Shown here: positions 6,892 to 16,900 of the stretch, piece after piece
Numbering within the stretch: the first letter of the stretch is position 1
Layout: each line of letters opens with the position of its first letter
Assembly (NCBI RefSeq): GCF_014645815.1
Contig: NZ_BMML01000020.1
Location: forward strand, 62,001-126,000
DNA from: Streptomyces fuscichromogenes
GTDB taxonomy: Bacteria; Actinomycetota; Actinomycetes; Streptomycetales; Streptomycetaceae
Length of the DNA: 64,000 nt
Direction of reading: 5' to 3'
The notes under the pieces: generated by a model
The model's input: the letters and a program-made list of their open reading frames with translations, nothing else
Databases searched by the model: none
Told to the model about the DNA's origin: nothing
Position numbers and translations under genes: made by a program

Positions 6892-8670
6892 TTGGCCAGG
6901 ATTTCCGTCGCCCTGCGCACGCTCGCGCGGGGCGGCGGCCCCACCCTCCTGTGGCGGGCCCTGCTCACGGCCGCCCTCGTCGCCGCCGTCGGCCTGCTGC
7001 CCTGGCTCTCCCGCACCGACCCCGCGCTCACCGTGCTCAAGGCCCGCTCGGCCGAACGGACCCCGACCCCTGGGACCCTGCGCGCCATCCGCGACCAACT
7101 CGGCCTGGACGACGGGCCGTCGGCACTCCTCGGGCGCTGGCTCGGCGGCCTGCTGCGCGGTGACGCGGGCCGGTCCTGGGTGTCCGACACCGAGGTGCTG
7201 CCCGCTGTGACCCAGGCCCTGGGAACATCCCTGCTGCTGATGACCGGGGCCATAGCCGTCGCCCTGGTCACTGTCACGGCCGTATGCGCCCGCACCCTGT
7301 GGCTCGGCTCCCGTCGCCGCCTCGGCGCCCGCGGCCCCGGCGGCACCGGGTCGGCGGTGACAGCCGCGCTGCCCGAGTTCCTCGTCGCCTCCGTGCTGGC
7401 CTCGGTCGTCGGCGTGCAGTGGGGTTGGCTGCCCGCGCTCGGCTGGTACGGCCCGCGGTGGATGATCCTGCCCTGCCTCGCCCTCGGCCTGCCCGCCGGA
7501 GCGGTCCTGGGCCGGATGCTGGACGACCTGCTGCCCGCCGCGTTCGCCGAACCCTGGGCGCTGGCGGCCGCCGCGCGCGGAGTGGCACCGGCCTCGATCG
7601 CCCGGCAGGCGCTGCGCCGCTGCGTGCCCGGACTCCTGCCCAATCTGGGCCTGTTCGTGGTCGGCCTGACCGGCGGCTCGGTCGCCGTCGAGCAGATCTA
7701 CGACATCCCCGGCCTGGGCCGCCTCACCCTGCGCGCCGCCCTCGCCCAGGACCTGCCCGTCCTGCAGACCGGCACCCTCGCCCTCGTCGCCCTCGCGGCC
7801 GTCGCGGCCGCACTGGCCAGGCTCTGCGTACGCCGGCTGACCGGGCCCGCGCTGCGCGACGGCGCCCTGCACTCGCTGCACCGCCCCGCCGCGCCCGCAC
7901 GACGTGTCGGACCGCTCGTCCACGGCCTGCTGCTCGCCGCCGTCATCGCGCTCGGTCTGCCCCGTGACCCACTCGCCCTCGACACCACCGCCCGCCTCCA
8001 AGCCCCTTCCTGGGCCCACCCGTTCGGCACCGACCCGCTCGGCCGGGACCTGCTGGCGCGGATCGCGCACGGCGCGCTCACCACCCTCGGCACCGCCCTC
8101 GCGGTCACCGCCGCCGCCCTGCTGACCGGCGTCCTGCTGGGGCTGCTGCCCCGGCTGTCCGGACCGCTGGTCGACACCGTCAACGCCGTACCGCCCACCC
8201 TGGCCGCCCTCCTCGTCACCGGCGTCGCGGGCAGCGGCCCCTCGACACCCGCCCTGGCGGTGACCGTGGTGGCGTGGTCGCCGCTGGCCGCCCACGCCTC
8301 GGCACTGCTGCGGCAGGAACGTGCCACCCTCCATCTGACGGCGACCCGGGCCCTCGGCGCCGGCCGCGGGTACCTGCTCCGGCACGAACTGCTCCCCGCG
8401 GTCCTGCCGCCCGTGGCCCGGCACGCCCTGCTCCGGCTGCCCGGCATCGCCCTGAGCCTGGCCGCGCTCGGCTTCCTCGGCCTGGGCGCCCAGCCGCCGT
8501 CCCCCGAGTGGGGCCTGCTGCTGGCGGAGAACCGGCCCTACGCCGAACGCGCCCCGTGGGCCGTCCTGGTCCCCGCCGCGGTCCTGGCACTCCTCGGCGC
8601 GCTCGCCGTGACGGCGGCGGGAGGCATACGCCTGCCCCGGAGACAGCGAACAGAGCCAGGACCCGGGTGA
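6892..8670 (+). CDS. Fused double permease of a NikBC/DppBC-type ABC importer
   Basis: One chain of about 592 residues contains both membrane subunits normally encoded separately. The first half has several transmembrane segments and the permease loop EPWALAAAARGVAPASIARQ, ending IYDIPGLGRLTLRAA (NikB/DppB hallmark). The second half begins HPFGTDPLGRDLLARI (NikC/DppC hallmark) and has its own loop near ATRALGAGRGYLLRHELLP and the ending LGFLGLGAQPPSPEWG. Start: TTG 6892, five bases after the stop of the binding-protein gene and probably translationally coupled; no clear ribosome site. The partner ATPases are not encoded here, so the importer must borrow a distant or shared ATPase. Confidence 0.82.
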   Translation: MARISVALRTLARGGGPTLLWRALLTAALVAAVGLLPWLSRTDPALTVLKARSAERTPTPGTLRAIRDQLGLDDGPSALLGRWLGGLLRGDAGRSWVSDTEVLPAVTQALGTSLLLMTGAIAVALVTVTAVCARTLWLGSRRRLGARGPGGTGSAVTAALPEFLVASVLASVVGVQWGWLPALGWYGPRWMILPCLALGLPAGAVLGRMLDDLLPAAFAEPWALAAAARGVAPASIARQALRRCVPGLLPNLGLFVVGLTGGSVAVEQIYDIPGLGRLTLRAALAQDLPVLQTGTLALVALAAVAAALARLCVRRLTGPALRDGALHSLHRPAAPARRVGPLVHGLLLAAVIALGLPRDPLALDTTARLQAPSWAHPFGTDPLGRDLLARIAHGALTTLGTALAVTAAALLTGVLLGLLPRLSGPLVDTVNAVPPTLAALLVTGVAGSGPSTPALAVTVVAWSPLAAHASALLRQERATLHLTATRALGAGRGYLLRHELLPAVLPPVARHALLRLPGIALSLAALGFLGLGAQPPSPEWGLLLAENRPYAERAPWAVLVPAAVLALLGALAVTAAGGIRLPRRQRTEPGPG

Positions 8671-8841
8671 CGGGACCATGCCCACCGGCGCCCTTCTCGG
8701 CCTCGCCCCCCGACCGCCGCACCGCTCTGCGTCCGGGGACACGGCACGGCGACGGGGCAGCGGCGTGCCGTTCCCGGAGACCGACTGAGCGACCGGTCGG
8801 GCGTCTGCCCGCCGTCTACGGCCGCCTGGCCGGAGGCGCGC

Positions 8842-9414
8842 TCAGCCGACGATCCACACCTGGGCCTCTGCCGGGTGGGCGTCGTCGCAGTTCCACTGCA
8901 TGAGCTGGCTGCCGGCGCCGCCCACCGTGTCGAGACACATGGTGGTGCCGACGTGGGTGAACTTCACACCGGCCGCCTGGTTGACGATCACGGCCGTTTC
9001 CGTCCACTGCTCCGACGCCAGCCCGTCGCAGAAGTATTCGTCGACGGTTTCTCCCGGAATACTGGTGCCGTTGTTGACTTCGGCGCAGTACCCACTCGAC
9101 TGGTTCACCAGGTAGTAGGTATTCGACGCGCCGGTCGACACGAACGCCCAATTCTGGGTACTGGAACCGTTGCAGCCGGCCAGCTGAAGTCTGACGTTGA
9201 GTACCCCGCCCGGCGCGTCGACACATTGGCCGTACGCCAGGTTCTTGATCGTGTGGTAGCTGCTCGCGGCCGCGGCGGCCGTAATGCGGGCCGAGGTGAC
9301 CGCTGTGGAGTCCGCAGCCGGCGTGGCGGCGCTTGCCCCGGTCGCCAGGGCCATCATGCCGGCACTGGCCAGTAACGCCCCCGCCAGGACAGACGTCCTG
9401 CTTCGGATCTTCAT
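8842..9414 (-). CDS. Secreted ricin-B-type lectin-domain protein
   Basis: A 190-residue exported protein. MKIRSRTSVLAGALLASAGM...ATGASA is a Sec signal peptide, and the rest is a single beta-trefoil lectin module. Its three pseudo-repeats end in QxW-like motifs (TQNWAF, SEQWTE, AQVWIV), with paired cysteines (QCVDA, LAGC; YCAEV, YFC; MCLDT, WNC). Such modules bind galactose-type or other glycans. No catalytic domain is attached, so it may be a free-standing lectin. ATG 9414 has GGAGG eight bases upstream; a longer frame upstream lacks a signal peptide. It is monocistronic. Confidence 0.85.
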   Translation of the reverse strand: MKIRSRTSVLAGALLASAGMMALATGASAATPAADSTAVTSARITAAAAASSYHTIKNLAYGQCVDAPGGVLNVRLQLAGCNGSSTQNWAFVSTGASNTYYLVNQSSGYCAEVNNGTSIPGETVDEYFCDGLASEQWTETAVIVNQAAGVKFTHVGTTMCLDTVGGAGSQLMQWNCDDAHPAEAQVWIVG

Positions 9415-9805
9415 CGTCGCGACCTCCAGGTCATTTTGGTCGGAGAACTCCAACAGCCCGCCCCGAATCAGGGATCCGGCAGAGCGGAGGCATACGGCCG
9501 CCCTCGAAACCAATTCCAGGTTCGAGTCGGACGGCCCGGCCGGGGCATATCGACTCCCGTGCTGATATCGCCCTGCTCATGGAGAGCGTGCCCGGCCGGC
9601 AGCCCCGTGTCGCCCTCTGTTCCGCCCAGTGGACCGGACACCGTTTCACCGGCGGGATCCCGGATTGTTCCGCGAAGTTCCCGGAATTTCCCGGCGGCAT
9701 CCGGCTGCTTGCCTCAGGGTCCACGAAGGGCTGCACAGCGGCGGGCTTTTCCGGTGTCGGACCTCGGCCGCCGACCAGAACCTGCCGGCGTCCGGCAGCG
9801 CCGGC
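9415..9805. other. Intergenic, probably lectin promoter
   Basis: A 391-bp gap between the start of the lectin gene and the end of the cupin gene, both on the minus strand. No gene is supported. The end nearest 9414 should hold the lectin promoter; I could not pick a convincing -10/-35 pair. Confidence 0.4.
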
Positions 9806-10219
9806 TCAGGCGTTGCGGGTGCCGCGGCCGCTGCGCCGGGGGCCGGTGTACTCGGCCTCGGTGACATGGTCGAGCCAGTCGACCTCGTCGGTCTCCCACA
9901 GTGCGATGTGGACCATGAAGTGGTCCGGGGCGGCGCCGTGCCAGTGCTCCTCGCCCGGCGGGGTCCAGACCACGTCACCGGGACGGGCTTCGAGGATGTC
10001 CCCGCCACGGGACTGGATCAGGGCGATGCCCTCGACGATGTACAGGGCCTGGCCCAGGCCGTGGGAGTGCCAGGCGGTGCGGGCACCGGGCGCGAAGCGC
10101 ACCGCGTTGGCACGGGCCCGGGACGGCTCCTCGCCGCGGTAGATCACATCCGCCCAGGCGTCGCCCGTGAACCACTTCTCGGGCAGCTTCATGGTCGGCG
10201 GCTTCGGCAGCAGTTCCAT
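9806..10219 (-). CDS. Small cupin-domain protein
   Basis: A 137-residue single-domain cupin. Motif 1 is seen as ARTAWHSHGLGQALYIVEG (HxH plus E) and motif 2 as PGDVVWTPPGEEHWHGA, giving a full metal-binding set. It resembles the cupins annotated as (R)-mandelonitrile lyase-like or quercetinase-like proteins often found beside dehydrogenases in Streptomyces. It is the last gene of a minus-strand pair with the XRE regulator (64-bp gap) and faces the zinc dehydrogenase across the regulator. AAGGAA precedes ATG 10219. The exact reaction is unknown. Confidence 0.78.
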   Translation of the reverse strand: MELLPKPPTMKLPEKWFTGDAWADVIYRGEEPSRARANAVRFAPGARTAWHSHGLGQALYIVEGIALIQSRGGDILEARPGDVVWTPPGEEHWHGAAPDHFMVHIALWETDEVDWLDHVTEAEYTGPRRSGRGTRNA

Positions 10220-10283
10220 GGTCGATTCCTTGGTCTTCGTGCGGGTCAGGGCATGGGGACGGGACCTGGCGGCCCCGGCGCCG

Positions 10284-11153
10284 TCAGCTCGGCGGCTGCG
10301 ACGCGGGCAGGTGCCGGTCGGCCGCCCAGGAGGCGAGGATGCGCAGACGGTCGTGGGTGGCGGAGCCGGGGGCCGCGGTCCAGACGGTGAGATGCTGGTC
10401 GGGGTCGGTGTTCGCGGTCAGCGTGTCCCAGTCCAGGACGAGTTCGCCGACGACCGGGTGGTTGAGGGTCTTGGTGCCCACGGTGCGGGCGGCGACCCGA
10501 TGGTCGCCCCACCACTGGGCGAACTGCTTGTCCCGCAGGGAGAGTTCACCGACCAGCTCGATCAGGCGGGGATCCTCCGGGTATTTCGCGGCCTCCATGC
10601 GCAGCTGCGCCACGGAGGTCTTCGCGGAGTTCTCCCAGTCGGCGTAGAGGGTGCGCATGGCCGGGTCGGTGAACTGGATGCGGGGGTAGTTGCGGTGCCT
10701 CTCCGGGAGCCGGGAGAAGTCGGTGACCAGCGCGGCGGCCAGGGCGTTCCAGGCGAGGACGTCGCCGCGGCGGCCCTGCACGATGGCCGGGGTCGCGGTC
10801 AGGTCGTCCAGCACCCGCTGCAGCTGCGGCTGGACCGTCTGCCGACCGCGCCGCCGGGTGCGGGTGGTGGTCCTGCCGGCGAGCTGGAAGAGGTAGCCGC
10901 GTTCGTCGTCGTCGAGGTGGAGCACCCGGGCGAGGATGTCGAGCACGGGTGCGGACGCCTGCATGCGGCCCTGTTCGAGGCGGGTGTAGTAGTCGGTGCT
11001 GATGGCGGCGAGCTGGGCGACCTCTTCACGGCGCAGCCCGGCCACCCGGCGGGGCCTGCCGGTCTCGGGCAGCCCGACCGCGTGGGGGCTCAGCTCCGAG
11101 CGACGCTTCCTGAGGAACTCTCCCAGCTCGTTGAGGGGGACGTTGCTGGTCAT
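10284..11153 (-). CDS. XRE-family regulator with MmyB-like ligand domain
   Basis: A 289-residue DNA-binding protein. The N-terminal helix-turn-helix reads GEFLRKRRSELSP...RRVAGLRREEVAQLAAISTDYYTRLEQGR. The C-terminal MmyB-like domain (about 100-280) contains the typical ALAWN-type segment GDVLAWNALAAALVTDFS, RNYPRIQF and FAQWWGDHRVAART. Members bind small hydrophobic ligands and usually repress a divergent oxidoreductase. Here the divergent gene is a zinc alcohol dehydrogenase, with 183 bp between starts, so it probably controls that gene and its own cupin partner. An alternative start four codons upstream (11165) exists. Confidence 0.85.
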   Translation of the reverse strand: MTSNVPLNELGEFLRKRRSELSPHAVGLPETGRPRRVAGLRREEVAQLAAISTDYYTRLEQGRMQASAPVLDILARVLHLDDDERGYLFQLAGRTTTRTRRRGRQTVQPQLQRVLDDLTATPAIVQGRRGDVLAWNALAAALVTDFSRLPERHRNYPRIQFTDPAMRTLYADWENSAKTSVAQLRMEAAKYPEDPRLIELVGELSLRDKQFAQWWGDHRVAARTVGTKTLNHPVVGELVLDWDTLTANTDPDQHLTVWTAAPGSATHDRLRILASWAADRHLPASQPPS

Positions 11154-11336
11154 GCCGCCCAGCATGACACCGATCACGGGAGAGGAAGGGGGGAGGATTT
11201 CCTCCCAGGATGTTTCCCTCCCCGGATGGATTCCTCCGCTTTTCGCGCCCGGCCACCCGTGTGAGCCTCGATCGTGACCAGCCGTGGCCGACGTCGGCCA
11301 CGGCATCCCGGCCCCCACAGCGAAGGAAACACGATC

Positions 11337-12353
11337 ATGCGCGGAGCAGTCATCCACGCCCCCGGCGACGTGCGCTTCGAGACCCTGGACGACCCGGAGA
11401 TCAGCCGGCCCACCGACGCGGTCATCCGCACGGTCGCCACCTGCGTCTGCGGCTCGGACCTGTGGCCGTACCGCGGCCTGGAGCCCGTCGGCGACCCGCA
11501 CCCGATGGGACACGAGTACGTCGGCATCGTCGAGGAGGTCGGCGCCGAGGTCACCCACGTCAGGCCGGGCCAGTTCGTGGTCGGTTCCTTCGCCACCTCG
11601 GACAACACCTGCGTGAACTGCCGCAACGGCTGGCAGTCGAGCTGTCTGCACCGGGAGTTCATGAGCACCTGCCAGGCCGACTACGTCCGCATCCCCAACG
11701 CCCACGGCACCCTGGTCGCCACCGACGAGCACCCCTCGGGCGACCTCGTGCCCAGCCTGCTGGCCGTCTCCGACGTGATGGGCACCGGCTGGTACGCCGC
11801 CCTCGCCGCCGAGGTGAAGCCGGGCGCCACGGCTGTCGTGGTCGGTGACGGGGCGGTCGGCCTGTGCGGGGTCATCGCCGCCAAGGAGCTCGGCGCCGAG
11901 CGGATCATCGCGATGAGCCGCCACGAGGCCCGGCAGAAGCTGGCCCTGGAGTTCGGCGCCACCGACATCGTCAGCGAGCGCGGCGAGGACGGTGTCGCCC
12001 GGATCAAGGAGCTGACCGGCGGTATCGGCGCCGACAGCGTCCTGGAGTGCGTCGGCACCGCCGAGTCCATGCGGCAGGCCCTGCACTCGGCCCGTCCCGG
12101 CGGCAACGTCGGCTTCGTCGGCGTCCCGCACGAGGTGGCGGTCGACGGCGTGGAGCTGTTCTTCTCCCACGTCGGCCTGCGCGGCGGTCCCGCCCCCGTC
12201 CGCCGGTACCTGCCCGACCTGATCGACCGGGTCCTGTCCGGCCGGATCAACCCGGGCAAGGTCTTCGACCTGACCCTGCCCCTGGACCAGGTCGCCGAGG
12301 GCTACAAGGCGATGGACGAGCGCCGCTCGATCAAGGCCCTGCTCAAGCCCTGA
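11337..12353 (+). CDS. Zinc-dependent alcohol dehydrogenase family protein
   Basis: A 338-residue medium-chain dehydrogenase. It shows the N-terminal catalytic-zinc segment CGSDLWPYRG, the conserved GHEYVGIVEEVG, a zinc-lobe stretch DNTCVNCRNGWQSSC in which the first of the usual four cysteines is replaced by Asp, and a Rossmann nucleotide site VVVGDGAVGLCGVIAAKELGA. It oxidises or reduces an alcohol/aldehyde pair with NAD(P); the substrate is unknown. ATG 11337 is preceded by AAGGAA. It is divergent from the XRE regulator, likely its repressor. Confidence 0.88.
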   Translation: MRGAVIHAPGDVRFETLDDPEISRPTDAVIRTVATCVCGSDLWPYRGLEPVGDPHPMGHEYVGIVEEVGAEVTHVRPGQFVVGSFATSDNTCVNCRNGWQSSCLHREFMSTCQADYVRIPNAHGTLVATDEHPSGDLVPSLLAVSDVMGTGWYAALAAEVKPGATAVVVGDGAVGLCGVIAAKELGAERIIAMSRHEARQKLALEFGATDIVSERGEDGVARIKELTGGIGADSVLECVGTAESMRQALHSARPGGNVGFVGVPHEVAVDGVELFFSHVGLRGGPAPVRRYLPDLIDRVLSGRINPGKVFDLTLPLDQVAEGYKAMDERRSIKALLKP

Positions 12354-12821
12354 CCGCCACGGCCACCACCATGGGGTTGCCCCGGCCCTTGTTCTCCTGG
12401 CTCTTCTCGATCGAGGAACTTGTCGGGGGCCAGACAGTCGTACGTGTCGTGTAGGTTCGCGCTTCCGATGTCCTCTGACAGGGCCTGACCAGCCCTGGTA
12501 TGGCTTGTCTCGCACGGTGTCCCTGCCTGTTCGTCTCACTGTCATGTCCTTTTCTGCGCCGTCCGGCGGTTGGGACAGGCCAAAGGTCTCCTGTTCTGTC
12601 CCAGTGCATCCGGCGGGCAGGAGGCCAATGTTGTCGAGCTCCTCGTCCAACAAGTACGCGCGGCGGTTCGGGATACGAATGGGCTGCAGCGTGGTCGGCT
12701 GTGGCCTGGAATCTCTACGGCGCGGCGAGACCTGCTCAGAGGCAGAGCGGGTCAAGACTCCCCCACGGGTCCCTCATCGTGGACCTCGTCCTTGCGAGCC
12801 GGAACGGCCCGTCGGCGCAGT
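12354..12821. other. Intergenic, no supported gene
   Basis: A 468-bp stretch between the dehydrogenase and the left end of the IS remnant. The short open frames on both strands have no recognisable content. No tRNA cloverleaf or terminator could be drawn. It may be non-functional flank of the insertion site. Confidence 0.4.
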
Positions 12822-13600
12822 GAGCCTTTCCCAACCTGGCTGATAACGGCGTGGGTTGGTGTGCGGGCCGCGTGCGGGTAGAGGTGAAGCTCCTGGTAGA
12901 TGGGTTGTCGACCAAGATCAACCTGTCCGCCCGGAGCTTCATGTGCTTGTCTACCCATCGGGGATCGGTCTGTCCAGCTCGGCCCTTCGCTTCCTGTCTC
13001 ATCTGCTGACCGCCCGACGACGTGAGCTCGGTACCCGATGGCGTCGGCTCCCGGCAGACCCAAGCCCTGCTGGTTCTGACCCACCTGCGGTGCGGACACA
13101 CCTACGCCCAGCTCGCCGCCGGCTTCGGCGTCGGAACCAGCACGGTCCACCGGTACGTGGCCGAGGCCGTCGAGATCCTGGCCGCTCTCGCGCCCGGCCT
13201 CGCCACGGCCGTCGGGGCTGCAGCGCGCAAGGCGTTCGTGGTCCTCGACGGGACGCTGCTGCCGATCGACCGCATCGCCGCCGACCGCCCGCACCCGCGG
13301 CATCATCGACGCCCTGGCCCAGGCGGACATCACCTGCTGGGCCGGCAAGGCGTGTCAGGGAGCCGGCGGTACGGTGCGGGTTCCCTACCGTGGCCGCTGG
13401 GAGAAGCTGTCCGCCGGTCAGCAGGCCGTCAACAGCTCTCACACGCCAAGATCCTCGCGCTCGGTGAACAGGCCATGGCCGCCCTCAAGACCTGGCGACT
13501 CCTGCGCAAACTCCGATGCAGCACCACCCGTATCACCGCACTCGTCCAAGCCGTCCTCACCCTTCACCTCAACGCCTCACGCTGAGGTTGGGAACGGCTC
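12822..13600 (+). mobile_element. Degenerate IS5-family element with intact ends
   Basis: The element is bounded by 16-bp terminal inverted repeats differing at one base: GAGCCTTTCCCAACCT (12822-12837) and the complement of GAGCCGTTCCCAACCT (13585-13600). The flanks carry the 3-bp direct repeat AGT (12819-12821 and 13601-13603), a target duplication of the ANT form known for the ISL2 group of IS5. The body holds a frame-broken DDE transposase. At 779 bp it is shorter than intact relatives because of an internal deletion. Confidence 0.8.
12943..13585 (+). pseudogene. Broken IS5-type DDE transposase
   Basis: Pieces of one transposase are spread over shifting frames. LVYPSGIGLSSSALRFLSHL starts at GTG 12943. 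THLRCGHTYAQLAAGFGVGTSTVHRY (helix-turn-helix) and AFVVLDGTLLPIDRIAADRP (first catalytic Asp) follow in another frame. After a frame change near 13290-13300 comes GIIDALAQADITCWAGKACQGAGGTVRVPYRGRW, then KILALGEQAMAALKTWRLLRKLRC to the stop. The segment that should hold the second catalytic Asp between DRP and GIIDA is missing, so it cannot encode an active enzyme. Confidence 0.8.
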
Positions 13601-13601
13601 A

Positions 13602-13976
13602 GTGTCGTGAATGCCTTTCGGGGCAGAGCGAGAACGAGGACCGAGGCAAGGCTTGCAAGAAACTCAGGAGTGGCGGCCGTCATGACGCTCATCGCCGACC
13701 TCCCGCCACTGCATGGGTTTGGAGTATCAAGCAACCGAAATAACACCTGTTGTTTATTGAATCTCGGCATCTCGTTCACTTAACTCGACCGAAGGATTCA
13801 AGTCATCTACGGGGGCGGCAAGTTCGCGTACTGTGCTTGAACAGGGATTACGCGGTTGGGGGCTTGGTAAGTTTATTTGATTCAGCCATATAAGTAAGCC
13901 GTAAGTTAGTTCATGTGTGCGCCGATCAAGGATCATCCCTGCACTACGTTCACTGTCGCCACACAAGGGATGCACT
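13602..13976. other. AT-richer leader and promoter region of the Rhs gene
   Basis: A 375-bp gap, visibly richer in A/T than the rest of the window (for example around 13735-13770 and 13860-13915), right of the IS remnant and before the Rhs gene. No gene is supported. The composition suggests foreign DNA and should include the Rhs promoter. Confidence 0.5.
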
Positions 13977-16900
13977 GTGCGCACACAGGCACGAAGACCA
14001 CTCATAGTGGTCCTGACTCTGGTTCTGATCGCCATCGCGGGCGTGGTTCCCGCCTGGGCTCTCCCGGCCCGTCCCGCCGCCGTGTCCGCGGTTGCTCCGG
14101 CCAAGGTCCGGACGGCCGCGGACCTGCCCAAGCCGCCCAAGGCCATGACGCTGGTCGAGCGGCGCAAGCAGGTGAAGCAGTCCTGGGACGACCTGTCGCC
14201 GATGGGAAAGTTCCGGAATTCTCGCGGCAAGGGTCTGGGGAAGCCGACCCAGAAGCCGCACAGCAGGCCGCAGAAGCTCCCGAAGCAGGGGCCCACTGCC
14301 AAGCCCTCGGCCGGGAGCGGAGCGTCGGCCCTCGCCGCCGCGACCACCGCCGACCCGGCCTGGGTGTCCTCCACCGCCATCGCCTATCCGGATTACCTGT
14401 CGATCGGCGGATATCTGCAGTTCGCCGCCGGCACCACCGCCTCCTCGTACTCAGGGCTGTGGTTGTACCTCCTGGACGAGAACGGCAACTACGTCTACCA
14501 GCACGAGGTCAAGAAGGCCACCGACAATCCGGTGGGCAACACCCCGGACAACGGCGCCTGGTGCTACGGCTGGTGGCCGGCCGACTCCCACCCGGCCGAC
14601 CAGTGCTTCTGGTGGATATCCAACAAACTCGGCGGTCTTCTCCAGGACGGCAAGAAGTACTACGCCTATATCTTCATGACAGGCGCGGACGGCACCTACA
14701 GTCCGAGGGGGACCACCTCCCCGCTGGTGACGGCCTTCTACACACCGGGCATTCCCGGCGCGCAGGCGGGCATCTGCTCCTGCTACGGGCAGGCCCACCG
14801 GGCCGACCCGGTCAACACGGCGACCGGCATGTTCTACGAGCAGCTCACCGACGCGAAGATGACCGGCGTCGGCACCCAGGTGTCACTGGACCGCACCTAC
14901 CGCTCCGACTCCGCCACGAGCGGACTGCTCGGCCCCGGCTGGGCGACACCGTTCGACTCGAAGCTGACGGTCTCCTCCGGCTCGGTGACCTACCAGGCCG
15001 ACGACGGGGCCAGCTTCGTCTTCGCACAGGCCAGTGACGGCACGTACACCACACCGGCTGCGTCGACGGCGAAGCTCGCCAAGAGCGGTAGCACCTACAC
15101 ACTCACCACCCCGGACCAGACCAAACGCACGTTCAGCGGTTCCGGTCAGCTGACATCCGTGGTTGACAAGGCCGGCCAGGGCCTGGCCCTGACCTACAGC
15201 TCCGGCAAGCTGTCCTCGGTCAAGGACGCGGCGGGCCGCACCACCGGCTTCACGTTCAACGCCGACGGCCTGCTGAGCGAAATGGACCTCCCCGACACCA
15301 CGTCGGTCTCCTACGGCTACGACGGCGGCCTGCTGACCTCGGTCACGGATCCGGCGGGCAGGACCTCCCACTACGCCTACTACGGGGACAAGAGGCTGTC
15401 CTCGTACACCGACCCGGCGGGCGGCACGGTCTCCAACACGTACTACCCGGACGGGCGGATCAAGACCCAGACCGACCAGAACAACAAGACCACCAACTTC
15501 ACCTGGGACGACACGGACGACAGCAGTCGCGAGTCGTACACCACCGCGCCCGACGGGGGCGTGTGGACCGACTTGTACTCCGGCAACGTGCTGCTGGAGA
15601 GCATCGACCCGTACGGCAAGACCGTCTCGTACGACTACGACCAGAAGCTGCACCCGGTCGACATCACCGACCAGCGCGGCAACACCACGTCGATGACGTA
15701 CGACAGCGCCGGGCACATGCTCTCCCGAAGTGCACCCAGCTCACTCGGCTACTCCGAGAGCTGGACCTACGACAGCGCGGGCAACGTCAAGAGCCACACC
15801 GACGGCCGCACCTACACGACGTCGTACGGCTACAACGCGTCCAACCAGCTGACCTCCAGCACTGATCCGCTGAATGGCACGACGTCGTACACGTACACGG
15901 CGCAGGGCGCCCTGCACACCGTCACCTCCCCGCGCGGGAACCAGACGACGTACGACTACGACAGCGCCGGCAACCGGACGTCGGTGACCACTCCGCTGGG
16001 TGAGAAGACCACCTTCACCTACGACGCCGCGGGCCGCGTCCTGACCATGACCAGCCCGCGCGGCAACGTCGCCGGCGGTCATCCGGACTGGTACACCACC
16101 CACTACGCCTACGACGGACGCGGTCTGCTGAAATCCGTCACGGACCCGCTGGGCCACACCACCGGCTACGAATACAACGGCGCCGAGCAGCTCACGTCCA
16201 TCAAGGACAACCAGGACAACGTCACCCGCTACGAGTACGACGACGCCGGCAACCTCACCAAGACCACGGACGCGCTCAAAAAGTCGATCATCCGGACCTA
16301 TGACACGTACGGCAACGTCACCTCGGAGACCGACCCGCTCCAGAACAAGACTGTCTGGAACTACGACAAGCTCGGCCGGCTGAGCAGCACCGTCTCCGCA
16401 CGCGGCAACCTGCCCGGCGCCAACCCGGCGCTTTACACGACGAGTTACGAGTACGACGACGCCGGCAACCTCACCAAGGTCACGGACCCGACCGGCGCCT
16501 ACGTGACCACCGAGTACGACGCCGTGAACCGGCCCGTCAAGGTCACCGACGCGCTGAAGAAGTCGACCCTCTACGAGTACGACGCCGACGACAACGTCAC
16601 GAAGGTCACCGACCCGTACACCAAGACCGTCATCTCGGCCTACGACAAGAACAACCGGCTCCACACCACCACCGACCAGCTGACCAAGACCACCACCTAC
16701 GACTACGACGCCGACGGCAACATGCTCAGCACCACCTCGCCGCTGGGCAACAAGCAGAGCTGGACCTACGACACCGACGGCCGCCTCGCCTCGACCACCG
16801 AACCCCGCGGTAACGTCGCCGGTGCCACAGCAGACAACTACACGACCTGGTACGACTACGACGCCAACGGCAACCCGAAGACCGTCTGGAACATATCCGG

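Noticed and set aside
12354..12821. tRNA-like T-arm sequences and small frames
   Set aside because: No complete cloverleaf or CCA end could be drawn, and the frames on both strands lack any family signal.
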